Of a stretch of 7,825 nt of DNA, positions 1 through 6,031 are shown piece by piece. This DNA is from an uncultured Acidimicrobiaceae bacterium (lineage in GTDB: Bacteria; Actinomycetota; Acidimicrobiia; Acidimicrobiales; MedAcidi-G1). The notes under the pieces were generated by a model, which was not told the origin of the DNA, searched no databases, and saw only the letters and a program-made list of their open reading frames with translations. The stretch lies in NCBI GenBank assembly GCA_913054115.1, contig CAJXIS010000093.1, forward strand, positions 1 to 7,825, in the 5' to 3' direction. Position numbers and translations under genes: made by a program. Positions within the stretch are counted from its first letter, which is position 1; each line of letters begins with the position of its first letter.

Positions 1-372
1 ATCAACATCACCTCCGGTGAGACCACCCGGCCGGCGCCGGGGCTGGCCGGCTACGGCGCCGCCAAGGCCGCCATCAACCACGTCACCGACACCGCCGCCG
101 TCGAGTGGGGGCCGCTCGGCATCCGGGTCGTGGCGATCGCCCCCGGCACCACGCTCACCGAGACCGTGGCCGATGCGCTGCCGGAGGGCTACATCGACGC
201 CGTCGTGGCCTCGACGCCGCTTCGGCGCATGACCGAGCACGACGAGTTAGGCCGCCTCGTGGTGTTCCTCGCCTCGGACCTGGCCCGCTCCATCACCGGC
301 GGCCTCATCCTGGCCGACGCCGGCGCCAGCCTCTCGCGCACCCGGCCGAGGATCCCGGGGGGACCGGACTAG
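1..372 (+). CDS. Short-chain dehydrogenase/reductase, C-terminal part (5' end outside window)
   Basis: The frame is open from base 1 to a TAG at 370-372 and gives 123 residues, the C-terminal half of a classical SDR, an NAD(P)-dependent oxidoreductase. Visible SDR marks, numbered from the first visible residue, are the catalytic Ser5 (in INITSG), the YxxxK pair Tyr18 and Lys22 (YGAAK) at the standard 13-residue distance from that Ser, the NPG-like segment 'IAPGTTLTE' after beta-6, and the usual ending 'FLASDLARSITGG' followed by 'LADAG'. The Rossmann glycine motif and NNAG lie upstream of the window. The tail beyond LADAG is short and rich in Arg and Pro. The substrate cannot be told; 3-oxoacyl reductase and hydroxyacyl dehydrogenase are common labels. 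Its stop codon overlaps the stop of the converging alcohol dehydrogenase gene by 4 bp, so no terminator space separates them. Family assignment is firm, substrate unknown. Confidence 0.93.
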   Translation: MNITSGETTRPAPGLAGYGAAKAAINHVTDTAAVEWGPLGIRVVAIAPGTTLTETVADALPEGYIDAVVASTPLRRMTEHDELGRLVVFLASDLARSITGGLILADAGASLSRTRPRIPGGPD

Positions 373-1439
373 CCGCTCACCGGCGCGTGCTTGAGCACCG
401 CCCGGACGGCGTCGGTCTCAGAGGTGCGCAGCAGGATGTCCATGGCCCGGTCGATGTCTTCGAGGCCCACGACCTCGCCGAGCAGCGGCCCGGTCGGGAA
501 GTCGCCCTCGTTGAGGATCCGACAGGCCTCGGCCACCGACTCGGGCGTGCCACCGGCGCCGCCGTGGACGGTGAGCGACTTCATGACGACCTTGTCGGTG
601 ACGACGGGAACGGCTGCCCGGTCCTTGAGCCCCGCCCACACCACCTGGCCGCCGTGGTGGACGAGGTCGAAGCACAGGCTCGGGGTCGACGGCGCTGACG
701 CCAGGTCGACCACCACCGATGCGCCGAACCCGCCGGTGAGGTCCTGCACGACCTCGACCGGGTCGTCGACGGTCACGTCGATCGTGTGGTCGGCGCCGAC
801 CTCACGGGCCACGTCCAGCCGGAGGGCGTCATCACCGGTGCCGGTCACGATCACGGTGGCTCCCAGCGTCTTGGCGTAGGCGGCGCACGTGAGGCCCATG
901 TGGCCCGGCCCCTGGATGACGATCGTCTGGCCGGCCTGCAGGTTCACCTTCGCCAGCCACGCCACCATGTTCGACAGCGGCTCGAACAGCGTGAGCTCCT
1001 CGGCCGAGATGTCGTCGGAGAGCCCGACCAGCTGCGTGCCGGGCAGGATCGACATGTACTCGCCGTAGCCGCCCCACAGGCCCTCCCGCTCGTCGAGGCC
1101 GAACGAGTAGCCGTAGCAGCGCACCCCGAACGGGTTGCCCTCGTAGGGGGCCCCGTAGGTGACGATGTTGACCGCCACCCGGTCGCCGACCTCGACGCCC
1201 AGGTCGGCATCGTCGTCGAGGGCGTGCACCCTCCCGACGATCTCGTGGCCGGGCACGGTGGGCGAGACCTCGCCCGGCACGTGCTTGTGGCCGTTGAGCT
1301 GGGCGACGTCGCTGTGGCAGAGTCCGACGGCCTCGACGGCCAGCACGGCCCCGCCCGGGGGAGCGGTGGCGACGGCGAAGTCGTCCCGACGCTCCCAGGT
1401 GCCGTCACCCGAGAAGACGACGGCGCGGCAGGAAGTCAT
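369..1439 (-). CDS. Zinc-type alcohol dehydrogenase (medium-chain dehydrogenase/reductase)
   Basis: The product is 356 residues, normal for the MDR superfamily, whose members oxidise alcohols or reduce carbonyls with NAD(P) in the cytoplasm. The N-terminal GroES-like domain has 'GLCHSD' (Cys41) and 'PGHEIVG' (His65, Glu66), which are catalytic zinc ligands. 'FEPLSN' (Glu153) sits where polyol dehydrogenases place a third zinc ligand. The four closely spaced cysteines of the structural zinc loop are absent from residues 90-130. The Rossmann domain starts with 'GPGHMG' (177-182); the end of the next strand reads VIVTGTGDD, without an obvious acidic NAD-selecting residue, so NADP use is possible (inference). 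I chose the ATG at 1437-1439 because the domain begins there (MTSCRAVVF) and AGGGA precedes it by about 7 bases. The longer open frame to 1670 would lie inside the thiolase gene. It is second in a minus-strand pair, 22 bp behind the thiolase, so a hydroxyl intermediate of the same pathway is a plausible substrate. Confidence 0.93.
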   Translation of the reverse strand: MTSCRAVVFSGDGTWERRDDFAVATAPPGGAVLAVEAVGLCHSDVAQLNGHKHVPGEVSPTVPGHEIVGRVHALDDDADLGVEVGDRVAVNIVTYGAPYEGNPFGVRCYGYSFGLDEREGLWGGYGEYMSILPGTQLVGLSDDISAEELTLFEPLSNMVAWLAKVNLQAGQTIVIQGPGHMGLTCAAYAKTLGATVIVTGTGDDALRLDVAREVGADHTIDVTVDDPVEVVQDLTGGFGASVVVDLASAPSTPSLCFDLVHHGGQVVWAGLKDRAAVPVVTDKVVMKSLTVHGGAGGTPESVAEACRILNEGDFPTGPLLGEVVGLEDIDRAMDILLRTSETDAVRAVLKHAPVSG

Positions 1440-1461
1440 GTCTCGATCCCTGCCGTCCGGC

Positions 1462-2655
1462 CTAGATCCTCTGAAGAAGGGTGCCGGTGCCGAGGCCGCC
1501 GCCGCAGCACATCGTGACGAGGGCGTACTCACCGCCGGTGCGCTGCAACTCGTGGACGGCCTTGGTGGTGAGGATGGCGCCGGTGCCGCCCAGCGGGTGG
1601 CCGAGGGCGATGGCGCCGCCGTTGGGGTTGACTCGCTCCATGTCGGGGCCGATCTCCTTCTCCCAGGCAAGCACCACCGTGGCGAACGCCTCGTTGATCT
1701 CGACGACGTCGATGTCGTCGATGGTCATGCCGTTGTCGGCCAGCAGCTTGCGGGTGGCCCCGATCGGGCCGGTCAGCATGAACTCGGGGTCGGAGCCCAC
1801 CAGACAGGTGTCGACCACCCGGGCCAGCGGCGTCACGCCGAGCGCCGCCGCCTTCTCGGCGGTCATGAGCAGCACGGCGCCTGCGCCGTCGGAGATCTGC
1901 GACGAAGAGGCGGCGGTGTGTACGCCTTCGGGTCGTCCGGACGGCTTGAGCTGTGCCAGTCCCTCCAGCGTGGTCTCGCGCAGGCCCTCGTCCCTGGTGA
2001 CGGTCACGGTCTCGCCGGTGGGGTTGCCCTCGTCGTCGAGCACCGGGGCCTCGACGTGCACCAACTGGGTCCCGTAGCGGTCCTCCCGCCATGCCCGGGC
2101 CGCACGATCCTGGGAGAGCTTGCCGAAGGCGTCGCAGTCCTCGCGGGTGATGCCCCAGTGGTCGGCCATGCGCTCGGAGCCCTCGAACTGCGAGGTGAAC
2201 TCGAAGTGCTCGAAGTAGTTGCGGTTGATCGGGCTCCCCGAATCCGGCTCCTGGGGCCGGGTGGCGCCGAACTTGACCCGGCTCATGAGCTCGATGCCGC
2301 AGCCCACGGCCGCATCGACCGTGCCCGAGGCGACGAGTGCGTAGGCGAGGTTGGTGGCCTGCTGGGATGAGCCGCACTGGGCGTCGACCGTGGTGGCCGG
2401 CACTTCGAGCGGCAGGCCGGCGGTCAGCCACGCCGTGCGTGTCACGTTCATGGACTGCATGCCGACCTGGCCGACACAGCCGCCGACCACCTGGCCGACC
2501 TCGAGCGGGTCGATCCCGGTGCGGTCGAACAGGGCCCGCTGGACCGTGCCCAGCACATCGACCGAGTGGCAGGACGAGAGCCCGCCGTTGCGACGGCCGA
2601 TCGGGGTCCGCACGGCATCGACGATGACGACGGGATTGTCGGGGCTTGCTGTCAT
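1462..2655 (-). CDS. Thiolase (acetyl-CoA C-acyltransferase), FadA5-like
   Basis: The 397-residue product has the usual length and all motifs of a degradative thiolase, which cleaves a 3-ketoacyl-CoA with CoA into acetyl-CoA (or propionyl-CoA) and a shortened acyl-CoA. The nucleophile is Cys94 in 'DAQCGSSQQA'. 'NEAFA' lies at 321-325, the active-site histidine is His353 in 'GHPLGGTGA', and the second catalytic cysteine is Cys383 in 'TMCCGGGLG'. The start 'VVIVDAVRTPIGRRNG' and the segment 'WLTAGLP' followed by an Ala-Thr-Thr-Val-Asp run recall, from memory, mycobacterial FadA5, the steroid side-chain thiolase; this was not checked by alignment. One difference is Gly356 in GHPLGG, where FadA5 as I recall it has Cys. 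The ATG at 2653-2655 is preceded by GGAG at a good distance, and the longer frame to 2817 would run into the divergent exporter gene. It is first in a pair with the alcohol dehydrogenase, and transcription should start in the 2656-2741 gap. Confidence 0.96.
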   Translation of the reverse strand: MTASPDNPVVIVDAVRTPIGRRNGGLSSCHSVDVLGTVQRALFDRTGIDPLEVGQVVGGCVGQVGMQSMNVTRTAWLTAGLPLEVPATTVDAQCGSSQQATNLAYALVASGTVDAAVGCGIELMSRVKFGATRPQEPDSGSPINRNYFEHFEFTSQFEGSERMADHWGITREDCDAFGKLSQDRAARAWREDRYGTQLVHVEAPVLDDEGNPTGETVTVTRDEGLRETTLEGLAQLKPSGRPEGVHTAASSSQISDGAGAVLLMTAEKAAALGVTPLARVVDTCLVGSDPEFMLTGPIGATRKLLADNGMTIDDIDVVEINEAFATVVLAWEKEIGPDMERVNPNGGAIALGHPLGGTGAILTTKAVHELQRTGGEYALVTMCCGGGLGTGTLLQRI

Positions 2656-2741
2656 TGGGGTGCTCCAAGGAAGGGGTCCGCTTCGTTCCACCACCCTACG
2701 ATTAGCGGGCTGGCCACGTGAGACCGGGGAGGAGAGCAGCA
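2656..2741. promoter_or_regulatory. Divergent intergenic region between thiolase and metal exporter genes
   Basis: These 86 bp separate two genes facing away from each other, so they should hold promoters for both (inferred from layout). They contain the GGAG ribosome site of the thiolase on the minus strand and the strong GGGGAGGAG site of the exporter on the plus strand. A TACGAT at 2697-2702 resembles a -10 element for the plus strand, but no matching -35 is seen. A CACGTG palindrome lies at 2715-2720. I see no convincing long operator palindrome. Confidence 0.5.
2726..2734 (+). promoter_or_regulatory. Ribosome binding site that fixes the start of the metal exporter gene
   Basis: GGGGAGGAG ends seven bases before the ATG at 2742. 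This is close to an ideal Shine-Dalgarno match and spacing. It argues for the ATG rather than the in-frame GTG at 2718, which would place this site inside the coding region. Confidence 0.8.
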
Positions 2742-3638
2742 ATGGCACACGAGCACGAGCACGGGCACGGACATGGGCATGGAACTGGCAGCGTTCTGGC
2801 CTGGGCCCTCGGAGCAAACAGCGTGCTGCTGGTCGTCCAGGTGCTGGGCGTCCTCGCCTTCGCCTCGCTGGCCCTGGCTGCCGACGCCGTCCACCAGGGC
2901 TCCGACGTCCTTGCCCTGACGATCGCCGTCGTCGCCATCGCCGTGTCGCGCCGGGCAGCGAGTGGCCGCTACAGCTACGGCCTGCGCCGGGCCGAGGTCA
3001 TGGGCGCCCTCGTGAACGCCGTGCTGCTGCTGGCGGCCGCCGGCTGGATCGTGGTCGAGGCCACCCGCCGCATCGGCGACGCCCCCGACGTGGATGGTTG
3101 GGGCGTGGCCGTCGTGGCCCTTGCCGGCCTGGCCGTCAACGGCGGCAGCGCCTGGCTGCTGGGACGCACCGGCGACCGGAGCCTCAACGTCCAGGGGGCG
3201 GCCCTCCACCTGCTCGGCGACGCCGCAGGCTCGTTCGGCGCCCTGGTCGCCGGCCTTTCGATGGTGCTGTGGGACGCCGCCTGGGTGGACCCGGCGGTGT
3301 CGTACCTGATCGCCGCCCTACTGCTCTGGTCCGGAGTGGGCCTGATCCGGCGGACCACCCGGATCCTGCTCGAAGGGGCGCCGGGCGGCATCGACGTCGA
3401 CGGGTTGTCGGCGTTGATGACGGCCCACGAACAGGTCGACGACGTCCACCACCTGCACGTCTGGGCGGTCGACTCGACGCTGGTCGCCCTCAGCGCCCAC
3501 GTGGTCGTGGCCGCCGACACGCTCCACGACGCCCAGATCGTCGCAGCGGAACTCGAGGCCCGATTGGCGGAACAGGGCGTGGCCCACGCCACCCTCGCCC
3601 TCGAATGCCACCCGTGCGAGGACTCGAAACCCTGTTAG
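2742..3638 (+). CDS. Cation diffusion facilitator (Zn2+/Co2+/Cd2+-type exporter, CzcD/ZnT-like)
   Basis: The 298-residue product is an inner-membrane proton-coupled metal exporter of the CDF family. The N-terminus is a short histidine-rich arm (His at 3, 5, 7, 9, 11 and 13) likely to bind metal. About six membrane segments follow, near residues 18-39, 41-69, 84-106, 119-140, 152-178 and 182-203. The transport site is the HxxxD pair His51/Asp55 in TM2 ('ADAVHQGSD') and His156/Asp160 in TM5 ('LHLLGD'), the His-Asp pattern linked to zinc selectivity in this family. 'YGLRRAEVMGALVNA' is the conserved TM2-TM3 loop and TM3 start. The cytoplasmic domain from about 211 has the family sequence 'VHHLHVWAVDS' and 'LSAHVVV', and it ends with CHPCEDSKPC, whose cysteines may add metal ligands (inference). 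The gene stands alone, diverging from the thiolase and converging on the acyl-CoA dehydrogenase with a 41-bp gap (3639-3679) in which I see no clear terminator hairpin. No metal-sensing regulator is adjacent, and a link to the catabolic genes is not evident. Confidence 0.96.
   Translation: MAHEHEHGHGHGHGTGSVLAWALGANSVLLVVQVLGVLAFASLALAADAVHQGSDVLALTIAVVAIAVSRRAASGRYSYGLRRAEVMGALVNAVLLLAAAGWIVVEATRRIGDAPDVDGWGVAVVALAGLAVNGGSAWLLGRTGDRSLNVQGAALHLLGDAAGSFGALVAGLSMVLWDAAWVDPAVSYLIAALLLWSGVGLIRRTTRILLEGAPGGIDVDGLSALMTAHEQVDDVHHLHVWAVDSTLVALSAHVVVAADTLHDAQIVAAELEARLAEQGVAHATLALECHPCEDSKPC
2748..2783 (+). repeat. Imperfect hexanucleotide repeat coding the His-rich arm of the exporter
   Basis: Six consecutive hexamers of the form CAY-GRR encode His-Glu, His-Glu and then four His-Gly pairs right after Met-Ala. 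The periodic DNA mirrors the protein low complexity and could change length by slippage in multiples of two residues without breaking the frame. Confidence 0.7.
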
Positions 3639-3679
3639 CCGAGGAGTGTTGAGTTGCCAGAGGCGATGAATGGTTCTGG

Positions 3680-4906
3680 TTAGATGGGTAATCCACCGGT
3701 GGCGGAAGCTGTCGAGCCGCTGTCGGAATAGGCCTTGATGGTGCGTTGGGCGATCCGCATCTGGTGGACCTCGTCGGCACCGTCGGCGAACCGGGCCCAG
3801 CGGGCGTGCTGGTACATGTGCGCCAGGGGCGTGTCGGTCGAGTAGCCGAGCGCCCCGTGCACCTGGATCGAGCGATCGATGATCCGACCCAGGGCGTTGG
3901 CGACGAAGTGCTTGGCCATCGACACCTCGGACTTGAAGTCGTCGCCCCGGTCGATCTTGTAGGCGGCGTGGAGCACCATGAGCTTCGACTGGTAGAGCTC
4001 CATCGTCGAGTCGGCGATGAGCCACTGGATGCCCTGCTTCTCGGCCAGCAGCGAGCCGTGGCTGAAGCGGTTCAGCGAGCGGTCGACCATCATGTCGAGG
4101 GCCATCTCGGCCTGGGCGATCCAGCGCATGCAGTGCGCCAGGCGGGCGGGACCCAGTCGGTACTGGCCCAACAGGTGTCCCTGGCCGCGGCCTCCCAGCA
4201 TCTGCGAATCGTGGAGCCGCAGGTCCTCGATGAGGATCTCGGAGTGGCCGGTCGAGCCGTGCATGGTCTCGATCTGGCGCACCTCGGTCCAACCGTCGTG
4301 AGGCAGGTCGACGAGGAAGGCCGTGTTGGCGGCCTGTGGCAGGTCGGGGTCGTCCTCGGTGCGGGCGATGAGGATGGCGAACGAGGCCCGGTGGGCGTTG
4401 GAGATGAACCACTTGTGTCCGTTGAGCACCCACTCCTCACCGTCCTGGTAGCCCCTGGTCTGGATCAGGGTGGGGTCGGAGCCGGCCACCTCGGGCTCGG
4501 TCATGGCGAAGCACGACCAGGTGCGGCCCTCGCAGAGCGGCTTGAGGTACCTCTCCTTCTGGTCGTCGGTCGCCCAGTGGAGCAGCGTGTGCATGTTGCC
4601 CTCGTCGGGCGCCTGGCAGTTGAACACCCACGGCCCGTAGCGCGACTTGGCCGCCTCGGCCTGCACCATGGCGAGCTCGACGTGGCCCAGCCCCATGCCG
4701 CCCCACTCCTCGGGCATGTGCGGCAGCCAGATGCCGGCGGCCTTGGCCTCCTTGCGCATTCCGATGAGCGTGCCGAGGCGCTCCTTGCCTTCGCCGCCGG
4801 CTGCTTCGATGCGTTCCTCACTCGGCTTGATGACGTCGTCGACGAACGTGCGGACCCGTAGTCGGATCTCCTCGAGTTCCGGCGACAGGCTGAAGTCGAT
4901 GGCCAT
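3680..4906 (-). CDS. Acyl-CoA dehydrogenase, FadE2 / ACAD10-11-like
   Basis: The 408-residue product is a soluble FAD-dependent acyl-CoA dehydrogenase, which introduces the alpha-beta double bond into an acyl-CoA and passes electrons to an electron-transfer flavoprotein. In order there is the N-terminal helical domain (about 1-130), the beta domain with the flavin and substrate signature 'CFAMTEPEVAGSD' (132-144) and 'LNGHKWFISNA' (161-171), and the C-terminal helical domain with 'QVHGALGYS' (348-356). The usual catalytic Glu of the IYEGT-type motif is replaced by Asp375 in 'FADGADEVH', the pattern I associate with the FadE2/ACAD10/ACAD11 branch, so Asp is the likely base. Substrate length is unknown; that branch includes enzymes for branched, long or unusual acyl chains. 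The ATG at 4904-4906 is preceded by GAGG with 6 bases of spacing and matches the domain start (MAIDFSLSPELEEIR). It is second in a minus-strand pair behind the SDR gene, with an 11-bp tandem array in the gap. Confidence 0.96.
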   Translation of the reverse strand: MAIDFSLSPELEEIRLRVRTFVDDVIKPSEERIEAAGGEGKERLGTLIGMRKEAKAAGIWLPHMPEEWGGMGLGHVELAMVQAEAAKSRYGPWVFNCQAPDEGNMHTLLHWATDDQKERYLKPLCEGRTWSCFAMTEPEVAGSDPTLIQTRGYQDGEEWVLNGHKWFISNAHRASFAILIARTEDDPDLPQAANTAFLVDLPHDGWTEVRQIETMHGSTGHSEILIEDLRLHDSQMLGGRGQGHLLGQYRLGPARLAHCMRWIAQAEMALDMMVDRSLNRFSHGSLLAEKQGIQWLIADSTMELYQSKLMVLHAAYKIDRGDDFKSEVSMAKHFVANALGRIIDRSIQVHGALGYSTDTPLAHMYQHARWARFADGADEVHQMRIAQRTIKAYSDSGSTASATGGLPI

Positions 4907-4925
4907 GGCGTGCCTCTTTTGCTTG

Positions 4926-4991
4926 TTCTGTACGGGTTCTGTACGGGTTCTGTACGGGCTCTGTACGGGTTCTGTACGGGTTCTGTACGGG
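4926..4991. repeat. Six tandem copies of an 11-bp repeat in the SDR / acyl-CoA dehydrogenase gap
   Basis: The plus-strand unit is TTCTGTACGGG (minus strand CCCGTACAGAA). Copies begin at 4926, 4937, 4948, 4959, 4970 and 4981 and abut exactly. Five are identical; the copy at 4959 has one T-to-C change (CTCTGTACGGG). Each unit holds the self-complementary GTAC. The array fills 66 of the 93 bp between the two genes; without it the gap would be 27 bp, ordinary for an operon. No unit creates a stop codon in any of the six frames. The ribosome site of the acyl-CoA dehydrogenase lies just outside, at about 4913-4916, and is left intact. The period is close to one DNA helical turn, so the copies lie on nearly the same face. 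Whether it is a protein-binding array, an mRNA element or a neutral microsatellite cannot be decided from one sequence. Confidence 0.97.
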
Positions 4992-4999
4992 TCTGGGCG

Positions 5000-5932
5000 C
5001 TAGAGCCCCGGGCCCGGGCGTCCGGGGCCTTCGGTGGGCCGCCCGCTCATGGCGGGGTTGAGCTGCGCCTCGGCCATCAGGCCGGCCATGACGTCGGTCA
5101 GGTCGGCCGGGTCGTCGGGCTGGATCGCCGTCGGTCCCAGGTGCCACTGCTCGGCGATGCCCAGCTGGTTGCCTCGCACGTCGAACACCCGGCCGGTCAC
5201 GTTCCTGGCGGCCTCGCTGCACAGCCACACCGCCGGCACGGCGATCCAACGGGGCGACATGGCCTCCTGGGCCTCGTCGTCCATCTGCTCGAAGCCCGGC
5301 AGGTCGGAGGTCATGCGGGTGAACGCTCCCGGGGCGATGCAGTTGACCGTGACGCCGTAGCGGACCAGTTCCATGGCGGTGATCACGGTGAAGGCGGCGA
5401 TGCCGGCCTTGGCGGCGCCGTAGTTCGACTGGCCGACGTTGCCGTAGATGCCCGACGGCGACGACGTGTTGACGATGCGGCCGAATGCCTCGCCCCCGGC
5501 CTTGACCTTCTCGCGCCAGTAGGCGGCGGCGTGGTGGGAGGGGGCGAACGTGCCCTTGAGGTGCACGGCGATCACGGCGTCCCAGTCGGACTCCGCCATC
5601 GAGAAGACCATGCGGTCCCGCAGGATCCCGGCGTTGTTGATGACGATGTCGCAGCTGCCGAACGTGTCGATGGCCTGGTGGATCATCTCGCCGGCGGCAT
5701 CGAAGTCGGCCACGTTGGCGCCGTTGACGACCGCCTCGCCGCCCATTGCCTCGATCTCGGCCACGACCTCCTGGGCGGGGGAGAGGTCGGTCCCGTCGCC
5801 TGCAGCGTCGCCGCCGAGGTCGTTGACGACCACCTTGGCGCCGTTCTCGGCCAGCAGCAGGGCGTGCTCGCGCCCGATGCCCCGACCGGCACCCGTCACG
5901 ACCGCAACACGGCCCGCACATAAGTTGCTCAT
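5000..5932 (-). CDS. Short-chain dehydrogenase/reductase, MFE-2-like hydroxyacyl-CoA dehydrogenase type
   Basis: The 310-residue product is a classical cytoplasmic SDR. It has the cofactor motif 'TGAGRGIG' (13-20), 'NNAG' (99-102), catalytic Ser158 in 'NTSSPSG', and Tyr171/Lys175 in 'YGAAK'. The stretch 'VVVNDLGG' (35-41, after beta-2) followed by an acidic, Gly-rich insert and 'SPAQEVVAEI' is typical of the (3R)-hydroxyacyl-CoA dehydrogenase domain of multifunctional enzyme type 2 and of mycobacterial stand-alone relatives. The Asp after VVVN favours NAD(H). The role is therefore probably oxidation of a 3-hydroxyacyl-CoA or a related hydroxyl group; this is inference from family resemblance. 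The C-terminus beyond about residue 255 is longer than in minimal 250-residue SDRs and ends in a Gly/Pro-rich tail. The ATG at 5930-5932 is preceded by GAGGGAG with about 9 bases of spacing. It is first in the pair with the acyl-CoA dehydrogenase, with its promoter expected in 5933-6031. Confidence 0.95.
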   Translation of the reverse strand: MSNLCAGRVAVVTGAGRGIGREHALLLAENGAKVVVNDLGGDAAGDGTDLSPAQEVVAEIEAMGGEAVVNGANVADFDAAGEMIHQAIDTFGSCDIVINNAGILRDRMVFSMAESDWDAVIAVHLKGTFAPSHHAAAYWREKVKAGGEAFGRIVNTSSPSGIYGNVGQSNYGAAKAGIAAFTVITAMELVRYGVTVNCIAPGAFTRMTSDLPGFEQMDDEAQEAMSPRWIAVPAVWLCSEAARNVTGRVFDVRGNQLGIAEQWHLGPTAIQPDDPADLTDVMAGLMAEAQLNPAMSGRPTEGPGRPGPGL

Positions 5933-6031
5933 GGAACTCTGCTCCCTCGACTTCCTCTACTTCTCCGCACACGAGCCTGCCATCCGGGGGGTCTGGCTGA
6001 CCAGACGGGAAGCACTCGCCGCCTAAGGTCG
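5933..6031. promoter_or_regulatory. Divergent intergenic region between SDR and metallo-hydrolase genes
   Basis: These 99 bp lie between two genes that face away from each other and should carry both promoters (inferred from layout). The end near the SDR holds its ribosome site and a pyrimidine-rich run on the plus strand; the end near the hydrolase holds AAGG at 6025-6028 and the perfect inverted repeat at 5991-6006. I could not find a convincing -35/-10 pair on either strand. Confidence 0.5.
5991..6006. promoter_or_regulatory. Perfect inverted repeat, candidate operator
   Basis: GTCTGG, spacer CTGA, then CCAGAC: two perfect 6-bp arms around 4 bp, located 25 bp before the hydrolase start and 58 bp before the SDR start. 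Size and position fit an operator for a dimeric regulator such as the TetR type that often controls acyl-CoA genes, but no regulator gene is in the window, so this is a candidate only. Confidence 0.4.

Noticed and set aside
387..398. Small hairpin GTGCT-TG-AGCAC near the convergent SDR / alcohol dehydrogenase stops
   Set aside because: The arms are 5 bp with a 2-base loop, too tight for a stable terminator, and it lies within coding sequence.
1440..1670. N-terminal extension of the alcohol dehydrogenase frame
   Set aside because: It would overlap the C-terminal thiolase coding region, is low complexity, and the domain plus a ribosome site support the ATG at 1437-1439.
1159..2370. Long plus-strand open frame opposite the thiolase and alcohol dehydrogenase genes (and a similar one at 2351-3652)
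   Set aside because: These are shadow frames caused by high GC. Their translations are Arg/Pro/Gly/Ala-rich without domain motifs, while the overlapping minus- or plus-strand genes carry full catalytic motifs.
2718..2741. GTG start for the metal exporter at 2718
   Set aside because: It would bury the near-ideal Shine-Dalgarno site at 2726-2734, and the His-rich arm begins naturally at the ATG at 2742.
4926..4991. CRISPR array
   Set aside because: Units are 11 bp and abut with no spacers; no cas genes are nearby.
5007..5018. CCCGGGCCCGGG palindrome as a transcription terminator of the SDR gene
   Set aside because: It lies inside the last codons of the SDR, can form only a self-complementary 12-mer with no real loop, and has no T run. 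The downstream acyl-CoA dehydrogenase is probably co-transcribed.
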